Assembly: GCF_022132145.1 (NCBI RefSeq) | Contig: NZ_JAJISP010000005.1 | Coordinates: 310,001 to 374,000, forward strand | Direction: 5' to 3' | Length of the DNA stretch: 64,000 bases | DNA from: Pseudomonas sp. MMS21 TM103 | Lineage (GTDB): Bacteria > Pseudomonadota > Gammaproteobacteria > Pseudomonadales > Pseudomonadaceae | Part shown: positions 52,808 through 64,000 of the stretch, one piece after another | How positions within the stretch are numbered: the first letter of the stretch is position 1 | Layout: each line of letters opens with the position of its first letter | The notes under the pieces: model-generated | Databases searched by the model: none | What the model was told of the DNA's origin: nothing | Seen by the model: only the letters and a program-made list of their open reading frames with translations | Made by a program: the position numbers and the translations under genes

Positions 52808-52857
52808 ACCGCCAAGCCAAAAGGCCCATCAAATGATGGGCCTTTTGGCTTGGCGGT
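52808..52857. terminator. Perfect 23-bp inverted repeat, likely terminator
   Basis: ACCGCCAAGCCAAAAGGCCC plus ATC pairs perfectly with its complement across a 4-base AAAT loop, ending at 52857. It lies 45 bases after the oxidoreductase stop. The GGGCCTTTTGG half supplies a T stretch inside the stem. An unusually long and perfect stem. Confidence 0.8.
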
Positions 52858-54422
<1,565 letters not shown>

Positions 54423-54434
54423 AACCTGACCCCG

Positions 54435-54471
54435 GATGACGCGGCGGCTGCGGTGCACCGTCCGCGTCATC
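54435..54471. terminator. Hairpin between convergent genes
   Basis: GATGACGCGG / CCGCGTCATC with a long GC-rich loop, starting 13 bases after the potF-like stop. No clear T run. Confidence 0.5.
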
Positions 54472-54569
54472 TCAGCTCAAGATCCGAATGGTTTCTCGAG
54501 CATCCACGCAGCGCCAGTCCAGCGGCCCTCGATTCGCCGAGCCATCCGAACAGCGCCCCGTTCGAAGGA

Positions 54570-55670
54570 TCAGCCCTCGAAGCCAGCCGTGGGCAGCTCG
54601 CCCGGCAACGGCTCGCCACCTTCGGCGCAGGCCGCCACCGCGTCGATCAGCGGCGCCAGCTCGAAGCCCTGGGCCTGCAGCCAGTTCTGGTCGTAATAGG
54701 TGGTGGCATAGCGCTCGCCGCCATCGCAGAGAATCGCCACCAGCGAGCCCGATTCGCCGGCCGCGACCATGCGTTGCGCGACCAGCAGTGCGCCGATCAG
54801 GTTGGTCCCGCTGGAACCACCGACATGCCGGCCCAGGCGTCGCGCCAGGTAGTGCATGGCCGCCAGCGAGAGGGCGTCGGGCACCTTGCACATGGCGTCG
54901 ATCACCGAGGGCAGGAAGGACGCCTCGACCCGCGGCCGGCCAATGCCTTCGATGCGCGAGCCGCAGTCCAGGGTCAGGCTGGCATCGCCGCTGCGGTAAT
55001 AGTCGAAGAACACCGAGCGCTCGGCATCGGCGCACAGCACCCGGGTGGTGTGACGGCGGTAGCGCACATAACGGCCGAGGGTGGCCAGGGTGCCGCCGGT
55101 GCCGGGGCTGGACACCAGCCAGGTCGGCTCGGGAAAGCGCTCGCTGCGCATCTGTTGGAAAATCGATTCGGCGATGTTGTTGTTGGCGCGCCAGTCGGTG
55201 GCGCGCTCGGCGTAGGTGAACTGATCCATGAAGTGGCCGCCACGCTCACGCGCCAGCCGTTCGGACTCGGCGTAGATCTGCCGCGGATCGTCGACCAGAT
55301 GGCTCTGGCCACCATAGAAGGCGATCTGCGCGATCTTCTCCGGCGAGGTGGATGCTGGCATCACCGCGATAAACGGCAGGCCCAGCAGGCCGGCGAAATA
55401 GGCCTCGGAAACGGCCGTGGAGCCGCTGGAGGCTTCGATCACCGGCGCGCCTGGCTTGAGCCAGCCATTGCACAGGGCATAGAGAAACAGCGAACGGGCC
55501 AGGCGATGCTTGAGGCTGCCGGTGGGATGGCTGGACTCGTCCTTGAAATACAGCTCGATGCCCGGCAGGCCAGGCAGCGCCAGGGGGATCAGGTGGGTAT
55601 CGGCACTGCGCTGGAAATCCGCCTCGATGATGCGGATCGCCTCGCGCTCCCACAGCCTGCAATCACCCAT
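54570..55670 (-). CDS. PLP-dependent cysteine synthase/desulfhydrase-like enzyme
   Basis: The 366-aa fold-type II PLP enzyme has the Schiff-base lysine in [16 protein letters not shown] (about residue 54), the Asn/Ser loop [20 protein letters not shown], and the phosphate-binding [12 protein letters not shown]. The C-terminal extension distinguishes it from CysK/CysM; related proteins are L-cysteine desulfhydrases. GAGGAGG precedes ATG 55670. It lies ten bases downstream of an EamA exporter gene on the same strand, so the two form an operon, plausibly for cysteine degradation and export. Confidence 0.85.
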   Translation of the reverse strand: MGDCRLWEREAIRIIEADFQRSADTHLIPLALPGLPGIELYFKDESSHPTGSLKHRLARSLFLYALCNGWLKPGAPVIEASSGSTAVSEAYFAGLLGLPFIAVMPASTSPEKIAQIAFYGGQSHLVDDPRQIYAESERLARERGGHFMDQFTYAERATDWRANNNIAESIFQQMRSERFPEPTWLVSSPGTGGTLATLGRYVRYRRHTTRVLCADAERSVFFDYYRSGDASLTLDCGSRIEGIGRPRVEASFLPSVIDAMCKVPDALSLAAMHYLARRLGRHVGGSSGTNLIGALLVAQRMVAAGESGSLVAILCDGGERYATTYYDQNWLQAQGFELAPLIDAVAACAEGGEPLPGELPTAGFEG

Positions 55671-55680
55671 CAGTACCTCC

Positions 55681-56586
55681 TCAATCCAGCACGCCAACCG
55701 GTACGGCTGGCGCATTGCGCCATTGACTCAGGGCCACACCGCCGAACACCAGCGCCGCAGCAAACAGTTGCAGGGTATTCAAGCGCTCGCCGAGCAGCAG
55801 CATGGCAAACACCAGGGTGAACAGCGGAATCAGGTTGGTAAAGCCCGACGCCTGGCTGGCTGGCAACTGGCTGACACCATAGTTGTACAAACCATAGGCG
55901 CCAACCGTCACCACCACCCCCAGGTAGGCCACAGCCAGCAAGCCCTGCGGCGAGATGCTCGCGGGCAGGGGTGCGCTGAGCAGCGCCAGCGGCAGGAAGA
56001 ACAGGCTGCCGATAAACGCCTGCATCGCCGTCAGGATAAAGGCCGAATAGCGCGCGGACAGGTGCTTGAGCAGCAAGGTGTAGCCCATGGCGCAGAGCAT
56101 GGCGAGCAGTTCGTAGAAGTTGCCGAGCAGCGGGTTGGGCGCGTGCAGGTCAGCATGGCCAGCCAGGCTCAGCCAGACCGCTCCCACTACCGCCAGGAGA
56201 AAGCCGGCCAGGGTGGTGCGGCTGATCCGCTCACGCAGGAAGACCAAGGCGCCCATGGCCACCAGCAACGGCAGCAGCGCAGTGATCATCCCGGCCTGCG
56301 CGGCACTGGTGTTCTGCAGCGCCAAGGCCTCGAAGATGAAGTACAGACAGGGCTCACAAGCGGCCAGACCGAGCAGGTACTTCCAGTCGCCAGCGCGGTA
56401 GCAGATGCGCCCGCGCCAGCGCCAGGCAAGCAGGAACACCAGGCTGCCGAGGGCCATGCGGGCGAAGATCACCCACAGCGGCGGCAGTTCGGCAAAGGCC
56501 CATTTCAGGGCGATGAAGGAGCTGCCCCACAGCGCCATGGCCACGACCAGGCAGACCACTGCCACTCCTCTACCCTGCCCGCTCAT
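55681..56586 (-). CDS. EamA-family exporter in an operon with a cysteine enzyme
   Basis: A 301-aa protein with ten membrane segments and two EamA repeats ([14 protein letters not shown] at the start; [20 protein letters not shown] in the second half). GGGGAG precedes the ATG at 56586; the frame is open far upstream but has no better site. Its close coupling with the PLP enzyme suggests export of a cysteine-related or other amino acid metabolite. Confidence 0.87.
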   Translation of the reverse strand: MSGQGRGVAVVCLVVAMALWGSSFIALKWAFAELPPLWVIFARMALGSLVFLLAWRWRGRICYRAGDWKYLLGLAACEPCLYFIFEALALQNTSAAQAGMITALLPLLVAMGALVFLRERISRTTLAGFLLAVVGAVWLSLAGHADLHAPNPLLGNFYELLAMLCAMGYTLLLKHLSARYSAFILTAMQAFIGSLFFLPLALLSAPLPASISPQGLLAVAYLGVVVTVGAYGLYNYGVSQLPASQASGFTNLIPLFTLVFAMLLLGERLNTLQLFAAALVFGGVALSQWRNAPAVPVGVLD

Positions 56587-56870
56587 GTGCCACTCCCCGC
56601 AAAAGCCCGAGTGTAGTGAGGCCTGTGCGGTGCGAACAGATACAGTCAGGGGCACGAACTGTGCGCTTGGCAATGCTTGCGCAGGAGACAGGGGCATAGT
56701 GCGCAGGCAGGTTCCGGCCAGCGTCCGCCCTCCCGAGTGGCCCTGTGATCTGGAGTAATCCGCGATCCGTAGGCTGTCACTCGCCGGAGGCAGTGCACCA
56801 GGGGTTGACCGGCACGGCACAACGCTGACGGGCGTCGCGGCGCTCCAAACGGAACGCCGCGCCACTCGCC
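56587..56870. other. Intergenic region after the pha operon
   Basis: No gene in 284 bp. A GGCGTTCC-GTTT-GGAGCGCC hairpin (56838-56857, leftward reading) near 56850 may end the pha transcript. Confidence 0.4.
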
Positions 56871-57203
56871 CTACTGCTCCCAGGGCCTGCCGCGGGTCTT
56901 GTCGCTCAGGCGCAGTTTCTGCTGCAGGGCGGCCTTGGCCAGCATATGGGCGCTGACCGGTGCGGTGATGAACAGAAACAGGGTGATCAGCAACTCGTGC
57001 AGGCTGATGCCGTCGCCACGGCTGCCGAAGTAGATCAGGGAGGCGATGACCATGCCGCCTACGCCCAGGGTGGTCGACTTGGTCGGCCCGTGCAGGCGCA
57101 TGAAGAAGTCCGGCAGGCGGTACAGGCCAATGGCACCAACCAGGGCAAACAGGCTGCCAAGCAGCAGAAACAGGGCGACCAACGCTTCGATCCAGCTATG
57201 CAT
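56871..57203 (-). CDS. phaG: Mrp-type cation/proton antiporter subunit G
   Basis: The 110-aa subunit has three membrane helices and the PhaG/MnhG signature GAIGLYRLPDFFMRLHGPTKSTTLG. It is the last gene of the operon, nine bases after phaF. Confidence 0.93.
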   Translation of the reverse strand: MHSWIEALVALFLLLGSLFALVGAIGLYRLPDFFMRLHGPTKSTTLGVGGMVIASLIYFGSRGDGISLHELLITLFLFITAPVSAHMLAKAALQQKLRLSDKTRGRPWEQ

Positions 57204-57212
57204 GACAATTCC

Positions 57213-57482
57213 CTACTCGATGATGTCGCCGCGCAGTAGGTATTTAGCCACCGCCACCGTGCCGATAAAGCCCATCACGGCGATCAGCAGCGCCGCTTCG
57301 AAATACAGATCCGAGCCCAGCCAGATACCAAACAGCACCAGCAAGGCGATGGCATTGATGTACAGGGTGTCCAGGGCCAGGATCCGGTCCGGCATATCGG
57401 GTCCCTTGATCAGGCGCGCCAGGGTCAGCATCAGGGCCAGGCCCATGATCGCCAGGCATAGCGGAATCACGTAGGCGAGCAT
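57213..57482 (-). CDS. phaF: Mrp-type cation/proton antiporter subunit F
   Basis: The 89-aa subunit has three helices and the family motif RLIKGPDMPDRILALDTLYIN. It overlaps phaE by 16 bases; GGAGG precedes its ATG. Confidence 0.93.
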   Translation of the reverse strand: MLAYVIPLCLAIMGLALMLTLARLIKGPDMPDRILALDTLYINAIALLVLFGIWLGSDLYFEAALLIAVMGFIGTVAVAKYLLRGDIIE

Positions 57483-57970
57483 GCGAATACCTCCAGCAGT
57501 GGTGCTTCGTAGCGGCGCTTGATCTGCTCGACCAAGGCGGCCTCGTCGTCCACATCCAGACCATGCACCAACAGGGTTTTGCGGTCGTCGCTCAAATCGG
57601 CGGAGACCGTCCCCGGGGTCAGGGAAATGATGCTGGCGAGCATGGTCAGGGCCAGTTCATCCTCCAGCAGCATGGGAATCTCGACAAAGGCCGGACGCAA
57701 CCTGGCGCTGGGTCCCAGGATCAGCTTGGCTACCTGCAGGTTGGCGATGATGATATCTCCCAGTACCTGGAGGAAGAAAAAGCACAGCTTCAGTGGTTTG
57801 CGAATGCGCGGCGGGTTGATCCAGAACACCTGGGTCACCAGCGGAATCAGCCAGCCCAGCAGCGTACCAAGCAACCAGTGGCCCACGCTCAGCTCATTGA
57901 CCAGCAGCAGCCAGACCAGCAGCAAGGTCAGGCTCAGCAGCGGATGGGGCAGCCAGCGACGGGCTTTCAT
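57467..57970 (-). CDS. phaE: Mrp-type cation/proton antiporter subunit E
   Basis: The 167-aa subunit has two or three N-terminal helices (LLSLTLLLVWLLLVNEL and on) and a soluble C-terminal half with LTMLASIISLTPGTVSADLS, the conserved MnhE block, followed by LLVHGLDVDDEAALVEQIK. It overlaps phaD by four bases (ATGA); GGGAGG precedes ATG 57970. Reading frames extending further upstream are shadows of phaD. Confidence 0.93.
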   Translation of the reverse strand: MKARRWLPHPLLSLTLLLVWLLLVNELSVGHWLLGTLLGWLIPLVTQVFWINPPRIRKPLKLCFFFLQVLGDIIIANLQVAKLILGPSARLRPAFVEIPMLLEDELALTMLASIISLTPGTVSADLSDDRKTLLVHGLDVDDEAALVEQIKRRYEAPLLEVFACSPT

Positions 57971-59472
57971 GACGCACCTCCCGGCAGGATGATCTGGCGA
58001 TACAACTGCAGGTCCAGCAACTGGTTGGCCGTGGCGTCGACATAGGCCAGCAGCGGCGCGGCCAGCCCAACCAGCAGCGGACTGAGCAGCAGCAGGCCGA
58101 TGCAGGCCAGCAAACGCCCGGTGTCCAGTTCGGCGCTGTCCAACTGGCTCAGCCCGACCCGCCAGAACAAGGTGCTGCCGGCGCGACTGAGCGCGACCAA
58201 GGTGGCCAGGCCTCCGCCCAGCAGCACTGGCCAGAGGAACAGCGCCTGCAGGCCCGGTTCGACTGCCTGTAACAGCAGCAGCTTGCCGAAGAACCCCGAC
58301 AGCGGCGGCAAGCCGGCCACACTGATCGCTCCAGCGAAGAACAGGGTCCCCAGCAGACGCGGATTTTGCAATGCCGGCCCCTGGATCAGCTGGGCGGCTT
58401 TCACCCCGCGCTGGCGCGCGATCAGGTCGGCCAGGAGGAACAGGCCACCGGCAATCCAGGTGCTGTGCAGCAGGTAGAACAAGGCAGCGGCCAGGGCTTG
58501 CGGCGTGCCCAGGGAAATCCCCGCCAGCACGGTGCCGACCGACACCACCACCAGGTAGGCGAGCAAGCCGTGCAGGCTGCTCGCCGCCAGCGCGCCGATG
58601 ACGCCCAGGCTGATGGTCAACAGCGCTAATGGCCAGAGCCATTCCTGGGCCATGTTGGCCAGCATGCCGGCATCGTCACCGAAGATCAGCGTGTACACGC
58701 GCAGGATCGAGTACAAACCGATCTTGGTCATGATCGCGAACAGGGCCGCTACCGGCGCCGTGGCCGAGGCATATGCCCTGGGCAGCCAGAAATACAGCGG
58801 CAGGAACGCCGCCTTCAAGCCGAACACCACCAGCAGCAGCAGGCCGGCGGCCCCCAACAGTGGCGCCTGATCGGCTGTGGCGGCGGCGACCCGCACGGCC
58901 ATGTCGGCCATGTTCAGGGTGCCGGTGATGCCATAGAGCACGCCGACTGCCAGCAGGAACAAGGCCGAACCGACCAGATTGAGGATCACGTAGTGCAAGC
59001 CCGCGCGCACCCGATCCGCGCCGCCGCCATGCAGCAACAGCGAATAGGAGGCAATCAACAGGATCTCGAAGAACACGAACAGGTTGAACAGGTCGCCGGT
59101 GAGAAAGGCGCCGTTGATGCCCATCAACTGGAACTGGAACAGCGCATGGAAATTGCGCCCGCGCTCGTCATCGCCGCGTGTCGCATAGAGCAGGGCAAAA
59201 AAGGCCAGCACCGCGGTGGCTACCAGCAGCAGCGCACTCAGCCGATCGAGCAGCAGGATGATGCCGAACGGTGCTTGCCAGTTGCCCAGGGCATAGACCT
59301 GCAGCACGCCCTGGTCGGCCTGCCACATCAGCCAGAAGCTCAGGGGCACCAGCACGGTGGCGCAGGCCAACGACAGGGTGCGCTTGACCGGCATGCTCAG
59401 CCGAGCACCGAACAGCAGCAGGCAGCCGATGAACATCGGCAGCAATACCGGCAGGATCAACCCGTGATTCAT
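57967..59472 (-). CDS. phaD: Mrp-type cation/proton antiporter subunit D
   Basis: A 501-aa NuoN/MrpD-like proton-translocating protein with about fourteen membrane helices. It has FNLFVFFEILLIASYSLLLHGG, KAAFLPLYFWLPRAYASATAP with the functional Lys and Pro kink, and LSGFFGKLLLLQA. It overlaps phaC and phaE by four bases each. Confidence 0.94.
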   Translation of the reverse strand: MNHGLILPVLLPMFIGCLLLFGARLSMPVKRTLSLACATVLVPLSFWLMWQADQGVLQVYALGNWQAPFGIILLLDRLSALLLVATAVLAFFALLYATRGDDERGRNFHALFQFQLMGINGAFLTGDLFNLFVFFEILLIASYSLLLHGGGADRVRAGLHYVILNLVGSALFLLAVGVLYGITGTLNMADMAVRVAAATADQAPLLGAAGLLLLVVFGLKAAFLPLYFWLPRAYASATAPVAALFAIMTKIGLYSILRVYTLIFGDDAGMLANMAQEWLWPLALLTISLGVIGALAASSLHGLLAYLVVVSVGTVLAGISLGTPQALAAALFYLLHSTWIAGGLFLLADLIARQRGVKAAQLIQGPALQNPRLLGTLFFAGAISVAGLPPLSGFFGKLLLLQAVEPGLQALFLWPVLLGGGLATLVALSRAGSTLFWRVGLSQLDSAELDTGRLLACIGLLLLSPLLVGLAAPLLAYVDATANQLLDLQLYRQIILPGGAS

Positions 59473-59798
59473 CGGGTGGACTCCCGGCCATCGACGTGGT
59501 CGGTTTGCATTTCGCCGACGCTGCGCAGCGCCAGCACCACCACGAAGGCGGTCATGGCGAAGCCAATCACGATGGCGGTCAGTACCAGTGCCTGCGGCAG
59601 CGGATCGGCATAGTCGGCGTTGGCGCCGATCACGGTGGTCACCCCGGTCTGCAGGCGACCCATGGCGAACAGGAACAGGTTGACCGCATAGGAGATCAGC
59701 GTCAGGCCCATCACCACCGGAAAGGTGCGCGCCCGCAGCAGCAGGTAAACACCGCTGGCGGTGAGAATGCCGAGGGCTCCGGCAAACAAAGCTTCCAT
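59469..59798 (-). CDS. phaC: Mrp-type cation/proton antiporter subunit C
   Basis: A 109-aa NuoK/MrpC-like protein with three helices: GVYLLLRARTFPVVMGLTLIS, NLFLFAMGRL, and DPLPQALVLTAIVIGFAMTA with the conserved PQALVLTAIVI segment. It starts one base after phaAB ends. Confidence 0.94.
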   Translation of the reverse strand: MEALFAGALGILTASGVYLLLRARTFPVVMGLTLISYAVNLFLFAMGRLQTGVTTVIGANADYADPLPQALVLTAIVIGFAMTAFVVVLALRSVGEMQTDHVDGRESTR

Positions 59799-59799
59799 C

Positions 59800-62592
59800 T
59801 CAAAGTACCTCTTGTCCGGCCTGATCCTGGGTCAGCTTGCCCAGGTTGGCGAGAATCAGCAGGGTCGCACCGACCACGGTCAGGTACACACCCAGGTCAA
59901 ACAACATGGCAGTGGCCAGTTCGATCTCGCCGATCAACGGGATCTCGAAATGACCAAATGCCGAAGTCAGGAACGGCCGGTCGAACAGCCAACTGCCGAG
60001 CCCGGTAAGCCCGGCGATCAGCACCCCGGCCCCGGCCATGCGGTGATAGTTGAGCGGCAGCCGCGACTGGGTCCACTGCACGCCGCTGGCGACGTATTGC
60101 AGGATCAGCGCCACGGCGGTGACCAGGCCGGCAATGAAACCGCCGCCCGGCAGGTTGTGTCCACGCAGGAAGATGAACACCGAAATCAACAGGGCCATCG
60201 GCAACAACACCCGCGACAGAGTGACCAGGATCAACGGATGCCGATCACGCGCCCAGTTGCGGCCGTGTGTATCGGCGCGCGGCTGGAACAGGCGCAGGCC
60301 ATCGAGCATGGCGTAGATGCCAACACCGGCAATCGCCAGCACGCTGATCTCGCCCAGGGTATCGAAGCCGCGGAAGTCCACCAGGATCACGTTGACCACG
60401 TTGCTGCCACCGCCGCCGGAAAGGCTGTTCTCCAGGAAGAAACTGGAAATGCTGTCATAGGGCCGGGTGAGGACGGCAAACACCAGGATCGCCACCATCA
60501 GCCCGAAGCCCACCGCCAGGATGAAATCGCGCAGTCCACGGATGCTGCTCGACTCGCTGCGCGTCTGCGCCGGCAGGAAGAACAGCGCCAGCATCAGCAG
60601 GACGATAGTCACCACCTCCACCGAGAGCTGGGTCAGGGCCAGATCCGGTGCCGAATAGCGGGCAAAGGCCAGTGCCACCATCAGGCCGACCACACTGAGC
60701 ATCAGCAGCGACACCAGGCGTTGGCGATGAAACACCACCGTCGTCAACGCGGCCAGGGCCAGGATGCCCAATCCCAATGCGGTGATGCCATCGATCGGGG
60801 TCATTGCCAACGGGCCGGTAACTTGCGGCAAGGTGCTGAGCGCAAAGGTCACCACCAGCAACGCGCTGCCCAGTAGCAACCCCAGGTAATGCTGCAACGA
60901 ACCGTTTTCCAGGCGTTTGGTGATCGCTACGCAAACCCGCACCAGCAGCAGCATGCCCTGCTCGAACAACAAGCGGGCATCCATGCTCGGCAGGCCGGAA
61001 TACCAGCGGAATAACGGTTGACGGCATAAATACACGAGAATCCCGCCAAACAGGGCGATAAAGCTCATCAGCAGCGGCAGGTTGAAGCCATGCCAGATCG
61101 CCAGGCTGTATTCGGGCAGGTCCCCACCCAAGGTCGACGTCGCCGCCGCGGCGAGCAGCGGCGCCACCGTGTAGGCCGGCACGATACCAACCAGCAGACA
61201 GAGGAATACCAGGACTTCCACCGGCAGCTTCATGTAACGCGGCGGTTCATGGGGCGGGTACTTCGGCAGGTTGATCGGTTCGCCGTTGAAGAACACGTCA
61301 TGGATAAAGCGCAGCGAGTAGGCCACCGAGAATACCCCGGCCAGGGTCGCCGTCGCCGGGATCACCCAGTTGAAGCTCCCGAGCAGGTGCTGGTTGAGGG
61401 TCTCACTGAAGAACATCTCCTTGCTCAGGAAGCCATTGAGCAAGGGCACCCCGGCCATCGCCGAGGCCGCGACCATCGCCAACATGGCGGTATGTGGCAT
61501 GTATTTCCACATGCCGTTGATTCGGCGCATATCGCGGCTGCCGGTCTCATGGTCGATGATGCCCGCGGCCATGAACAGCGAAGCCTTGAAGGTCGCGTGA
61601 TTGATGATATGGAACACCGCGGCCACCGTCGCCAGGCGGGTATCCAGGCCAAACAGCAGGGTAATCAGGCCCAGGTGACTGATGGTCGAGTAGGCCAGCA
61701 GGCCCTTGAGGTCGTGCTGAAACAGGGCCATGCAGGCGCCGACCAACAAAGTCACCAGACCGGTGATGCTGACCAGGTAGAACCACCATTCGGTGCCGGC
61801 CAACGCCGGGTACAGCCGCGCGAGCAGAAACACCCCGGCCTTGACCATGGTCGCCGAGTGCAGATAGGCCGAAACCGGCGTCGGCGCGGCCATCGCATGG
61901 GGCAACCAGAAGTGGAAGGGAAATTGCGCCGACTTGGTGAACACCCCGAGCAGCACCATCACCAGAGCCAAGGGGTAGAGTTCATGGGCACGGATTGCAT
62001 CGCCGGCGGTGAGCACCTGCGACAGCTCGAAGCTGCCGACGATATGACCGATCAGCAAAATCCCCGCAAGCAGGGCCAGACCGCCGCCGCCGGTAATCGC
62101 CAGAGCCATGCGCGCACCCGTGCGAGCATCCGAACGACCACTCCAGAAGCCGATCAAGAGGAACGACGAGAGACTGGTCAGCTCCCAGAACATCAGCATC
62201 AGCAACAGGTTTTCCGATAGCACCACGCCGAGCATGGAACCCATGAACAGCAGCAGGAAAGCGTAGAAACGCCCCATCGGTTCCTGCTTCGTCAGGTAGT
62301 AACGGGCGTAGAGAATCACCAGCAGGCCAATGCCGAGAATCAGCAGGGCGAACAGAAAGCCCAGGCCATCCAGGCGCAGGCTCAGGTTCAGCCCCAGCGC
62401 CGGCAACCAGTTCAGCTGAACCTTGACCAACTCACCGGCAAACACCGACGATTGTTGCGACAGGAGCAGGAGCAAAGCCGCCAACGGCGCCAGTCCCGCC
62501 GCCACCGAGCAGGCTGAACGCCCCAATCGATCAGCCAACAGTGGCAGGATCATCCCCAAGAATGGCAAGGCGACAATAAGCGCAAGCGCCAT
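59800..62592 (-). CDS. phaAB: Mrp-type cation/proton antiporter, fused subunits A and B
   Basis: A 930-aa membrane protein. The first 490 residues form the NuoL/MrpA antiporter domain with [53 protein letters not shown] and [15 protein letters not shown]. The rest holds the MrpA C-terminal domain and the MrpB module (ending [20 protein letters not shown]...), the fusion typical of six-gene group 2 clusters such as Pseudomonas sha. The complex expels Na+ or K+ against protons at high pH or salt. ATG 62592 follows AGGGG. It is the first gene of the leftward operon. Confidence 0.95.
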   Translation of the reverse strand: MALALIVALPFLGMILPLLADRLGRSACSVAAGLAPLAALLLLLSQQSSVFAGELVKVQLNWLPALGLNLSLRLDGLGFLFALLILGIGLLVILYARYYLTKQEPMGRFYAFLLLFMGSMLGVVLSENLLLMLMFWELTSLSSFLLIGFWSGRSDARTGARMALAITGGGGLALLAGILLIGHIVGSFELSQVLTAGDAIRAHELYPLALVMVLLGVFTKSAQFPFHFWLPHAMAAPTPVSAYLHSATMVKAGVFLLARLYPALAGTEWWFYLVSITGLVTLLVGACMALFQHDLKGLLAYSTISHLGLITLLFGLDTRLATVAAVFHIINHATFKASLFMAAGIIDHETGSRDMRRINGMWKYMPHTAMLAMVAASAMAGVPLLNGFLSKEMFFSETLNQHLLGSFNWVIPATATLAGVFSVAYSLRFIHDVFFNGEPINLPKYPPHEPPRYMKLPVEVLVFLCLLVGIVPAYTVAPLLAAAATSTLGGDLPEYSLAIWHGFNLPLLMSFIALFGGILVYLCRQPLFRWYSGLPSMDARLLFEQGMLLLVRVCVAITKRLENGSLQHYLGLLLGSALLVVTFALSTLPQVTGPLAMTPIDGITALGLGILALAALTTVVFHRQRLVSLLMLSVVGLMVALAFARYSAPDLALTQLSVEVVTIVLLMLALFFLPAQTRSESSSIRGLRDFILAVGFGLMVAILVFAVLTRPYDSISSFFLENSLSGGGGSNVVNVILVDFRGFDTLGEISVLAIAGVGIYAMLDGLRLFQPRADTHGRNWARDRHPLILVTLSRVLLPMALLISVFIFLRGHNLPGGGFIAGLVTAVALILQYVASGVQWTQSRLPLNYHRMAGAGVLIAGLTGLGSWLFDRPFLTSAFGHFEIPLIGEIELATAMLFDLGVYLTVVGATLLILANLGKLTQDQAGQEVL

Positions 62593-62965
62593 ACACAAAA
62601 CCCCTTTTTTGCATGCCCGCCAGCCAAATCGTGGCCGACGGTTAGCGTCCAAACTGCTACGCCAGCCCATGACGCGGATTCACCGTCATGGGCTGGCGCG
62701 CCTTAATGTATCTGCAGGTCTACGCCTGCTGCATGATCTGAAAGGCCTGCGATCATTCCCAGGGAGCCCTCGCATGACTCAAGTGCCACTCGCCACCCCC
62801 CGCCAGAGCCAGCTAAGCCTTTGTCGGCGCAGGATTATTCCACGATTACCCTCGCCTATCGATACAGCGTTATAAATAGAAGTATTACTAAAATCGCAAC
62901 CCGCGGGATTGTCTGACTGTAGCGGTTGCCAGGCAACAGCATAAAAGCCATTAAATGACGCGCAC
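62593..62965. other. Upstream region of the pha operon
   Basis: About 370 bp that must hold the operon promoter. Two AT-rich stretches lie near 62865-62900. The inverted repeat CCATGACG / CGTCATGG (62668-62675 and 62684-62691) lies about 75 bases before the phaAB start and could form a leader hairpin. Confidence 0.45.
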
Positions 62966-63000
62966 GAAAAAGCCGGATCAGCTGACGCCGATCCGGCTTG
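62966..63000 (-). terminator. Terminator of the SlyB-like gene
   Basis: On the minus strand the stem AAGCCGGATC / GATCCGGCTT is followed by TTTTCG, eight bases after the stop codon. Confidence 0.85.
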
Positions 63001-63008
63001 AACACGGG

Positions 63009-63473
63009 TTACGGGGCGACGCGGCTGGTGCCGTTGGCGGTCATGATCCGTACACGCTGACCAACCCGGAAGACCTGATTCTCTTCAACGGCCTGGACAT
63101 AGGCGCGCATGGTGCCGTCATCTTCTCGCACGGTGATTTCGACACCCTGGGTACGGGTGAAGCCCTCTTCCGTGGCGGCACCGATCAAGCCGCCGGCGAC
63201 TGCACCGATCACCGCCGCGACAGCACTGCCGCGACCGCCACCGACACCGCTACCAGCCACACCCCCGACCACCGCACCGGCACCAGCACCGATCGGCGTC
63301 CTGGTGCCTTCGATCTTCACCGGCCGCAGCGATTCGATAGTCCCCATGCGCACGGTTTGCACCGTGCGGGCTTCATCGCGCGAATAGGTGTCGCCCGTGA
63401 GACTGGACGCACAGCCACCCAGGATCAGAGCCAATGCAGTAAAAACTGTAACCAACGCAACAGGCTTACGCAT
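63009..63473 (-). CDS. SlyB-like glycine-zipper outer-membrane lipoprotein
   Basis: The 154-aa precursor has a lipobox LGGC (Cys21) and then TYSRDEARTVQTVRMGTIESL, a glycine-zipper segment GAGAGAVVGGVAGSGVGGGR and AAVIGAVAGGLIGAATEE, and a C-terminal beta domain (VEITVREDDGTMRAYVQ). This is the SlyB/Pcp pattern; SlyB stabilises the outer membrane under Mg2+ or envelope stress. GGAGG precedes ATG 63473. Confidence 0.9.
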   Translation of the reverse strand: MRKPVALVTVFTALALILGGCASSLTGDTYSRDEARTVQTVRMGTIESLRPVKIEGTRTPIGAGAGAVVGGVAGSGVGGGRGSAVAAVIGAVAGGLIGAATEEGFTRTQGVEITVREDDGTMRAYVQAVEENQVFRVGQRVRIMTANGTSRVAP

Positions 63474-63621
63474 GAGAACCGCCTCCGTTTGCAATATAGG
63501 GCTCATTAGACCGGCAAAGTCCGCAGCTGTCATCCTGCCCTCGGAAAAACCCTGCGCGACAACCTGCCTGCTTCAGTCAGCTTAGGCTATCGGTTAGGCT
63601 TCGCCGCAGGAGGGAACACCC

Positions 63622-63858
63622 ATGGATTATTTCATCATCGCCAGCCTGACCTGCGCTGGGCTCTACTTCCACTGGTGGCTGTACGTGCGCATCAAGCGCT
63701 GGGCCGACCGCGACCTGGCCTTATCGATGGCAGGCAAGGACGCCGCGAAGAAGAATTATATGCTCCAGCGCCTTGCCGAAGCCCAGGCCGGCAAGGTCAA
63801 ACGTCGTGAGCTGCACGCCTGGCTGGAACGCGCGGCCGCCGATTACCGCGCGCCCTGA
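63622..63858 (+). CDS. Small single-span membrane protein
   Basis: The 78-aa protein has one N-terminal helix (FIIASLTCAGLYFHWWLYV) followed by a basic, helical cytoplasmic tail (RIKRWADRDLALS, KKNYMLQRLAEAQAG). AGGAGG lies eight bases before ATG 63622. Not recognised by name. Confidence 0.65.
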   Translation: MDYFIIASLTCAGLYFHWWLYVRIKRWADRDLALSMAGKDAAKKNYMLQRLAEAQAGKVKRRELHAWLERAAADYRAP

Positions 63859-64000
63859 GCGCTTGTGAAAATCTCGAGCGCCCTTCCGAGGACGCGTGCC
63901 GTGATCCGTTCGGAGCGCAGCGACAAACCGCCAACTTTTGTGCCGCTCCGATGAGCCCATCGGCGCACTGCCCAGGGCAAGTGCACCATGGGGATCACGG
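63859..64000. other. Non-coding tail of the window
   Basis: No gene seen in the last 142 bases. GTGATCCGTTCGGAGCGCAGCGAC near 63899-63922 resembles intergenic repeat sequence. Confidence 0.3.

Noticed and set aside
57971-58642. Extended phaE reading frame of 391 codons
   Set aside because: The part upstream of 57970 is a shadow of phaD; the ATG at 57970 with GGGAGG is the real start.

Overview
The window looks like Pseudomonas chromosome, probably from the stutzeri/mendocina/alcaligenes side of the genus. This is judged from an MvaT/MvaU-type H-NS protein, a six-gene group 2 Mrp (Sha/Pha) antiporter operon with fused A/B subunits, Pseudomonas-type REP sequences, a REP-associated tyrosine transposase remnant, and the high-GC codon usage of the backbone. 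No rRNA, tRNA or CRISPR array was seen.

Left third (1 to about 17.5 kb): an accessory island. It starts with a SIR2-HerA anti-phage pair (184-3356). Next come a truncated IS66 tnpB, an MvaU-like silencer gene, and an IS1182-family insertion with readable ends and a GGCC target duplication (4311-5978). After these are fragments of a UvrD-like helicase and a coiled-coil protein, and an orphan leftward gene (6756-7640). A Tn7-like transposition module follows (7890-14429): an unrecognised gene translationally coupled to tnsA, then tnsA, tnsB, tnsC and an unusually long 773-aa TniQ/TnsD protein. Downstream, behind a strong terminator, lies an AT-rich two-gene module (15139-16721): an unknown soluble protein with a one-base frameshift in an A6 run, and a small multi-span membrane protein. 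It has the layout of a defence or abortive-infection cassette but is not recognised. A roughly 630-bp imperfect palindrome (16855-17483) closes the island.

Middle (17.7 to 32.3 kb): a transition zone with several damaged genes. It contains a membrane protein; a very large protein combining a SAM methyltransferase, PLD nuclease, SF2 helicase, S24-like and DUF3427 domains (18978-22832); a TetR regulator overlapping a frameshifted alpha/beta hydrolase; a PAS-GAF-GGDEF protein; a RAYT gene with an in-frame TGA; a CoA-transferase subunit A remnant followed by intact atoE; a GNAT protein; a Tat-exported dioxygenase; a group II truncated haemoglobin; and a secreted 13-residue-repeat protein whose last repeat is cut off by a GAA-to-TAA change.

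Right half (32.5 to 64 kb): ordinary backbone. There are many small envelope and stress genes (CsbD, glycine-zipper lipoproteins, two tandem CAP-domain proteins, two tandem UspA proteins, MdaB, PpiC, a YebC-family regulator), a second GGDEF protein, two EamA exporters, a TauE exporter, a polyamine-binding protein and the complete phaAB-C-D-E-F-G operon. Most gene starts have a clear GGAG-type ribosome binding site, which was used to shorten many reading frames to internal starts.

All calls come from reading the sequence and remembered family features; no database search was run.
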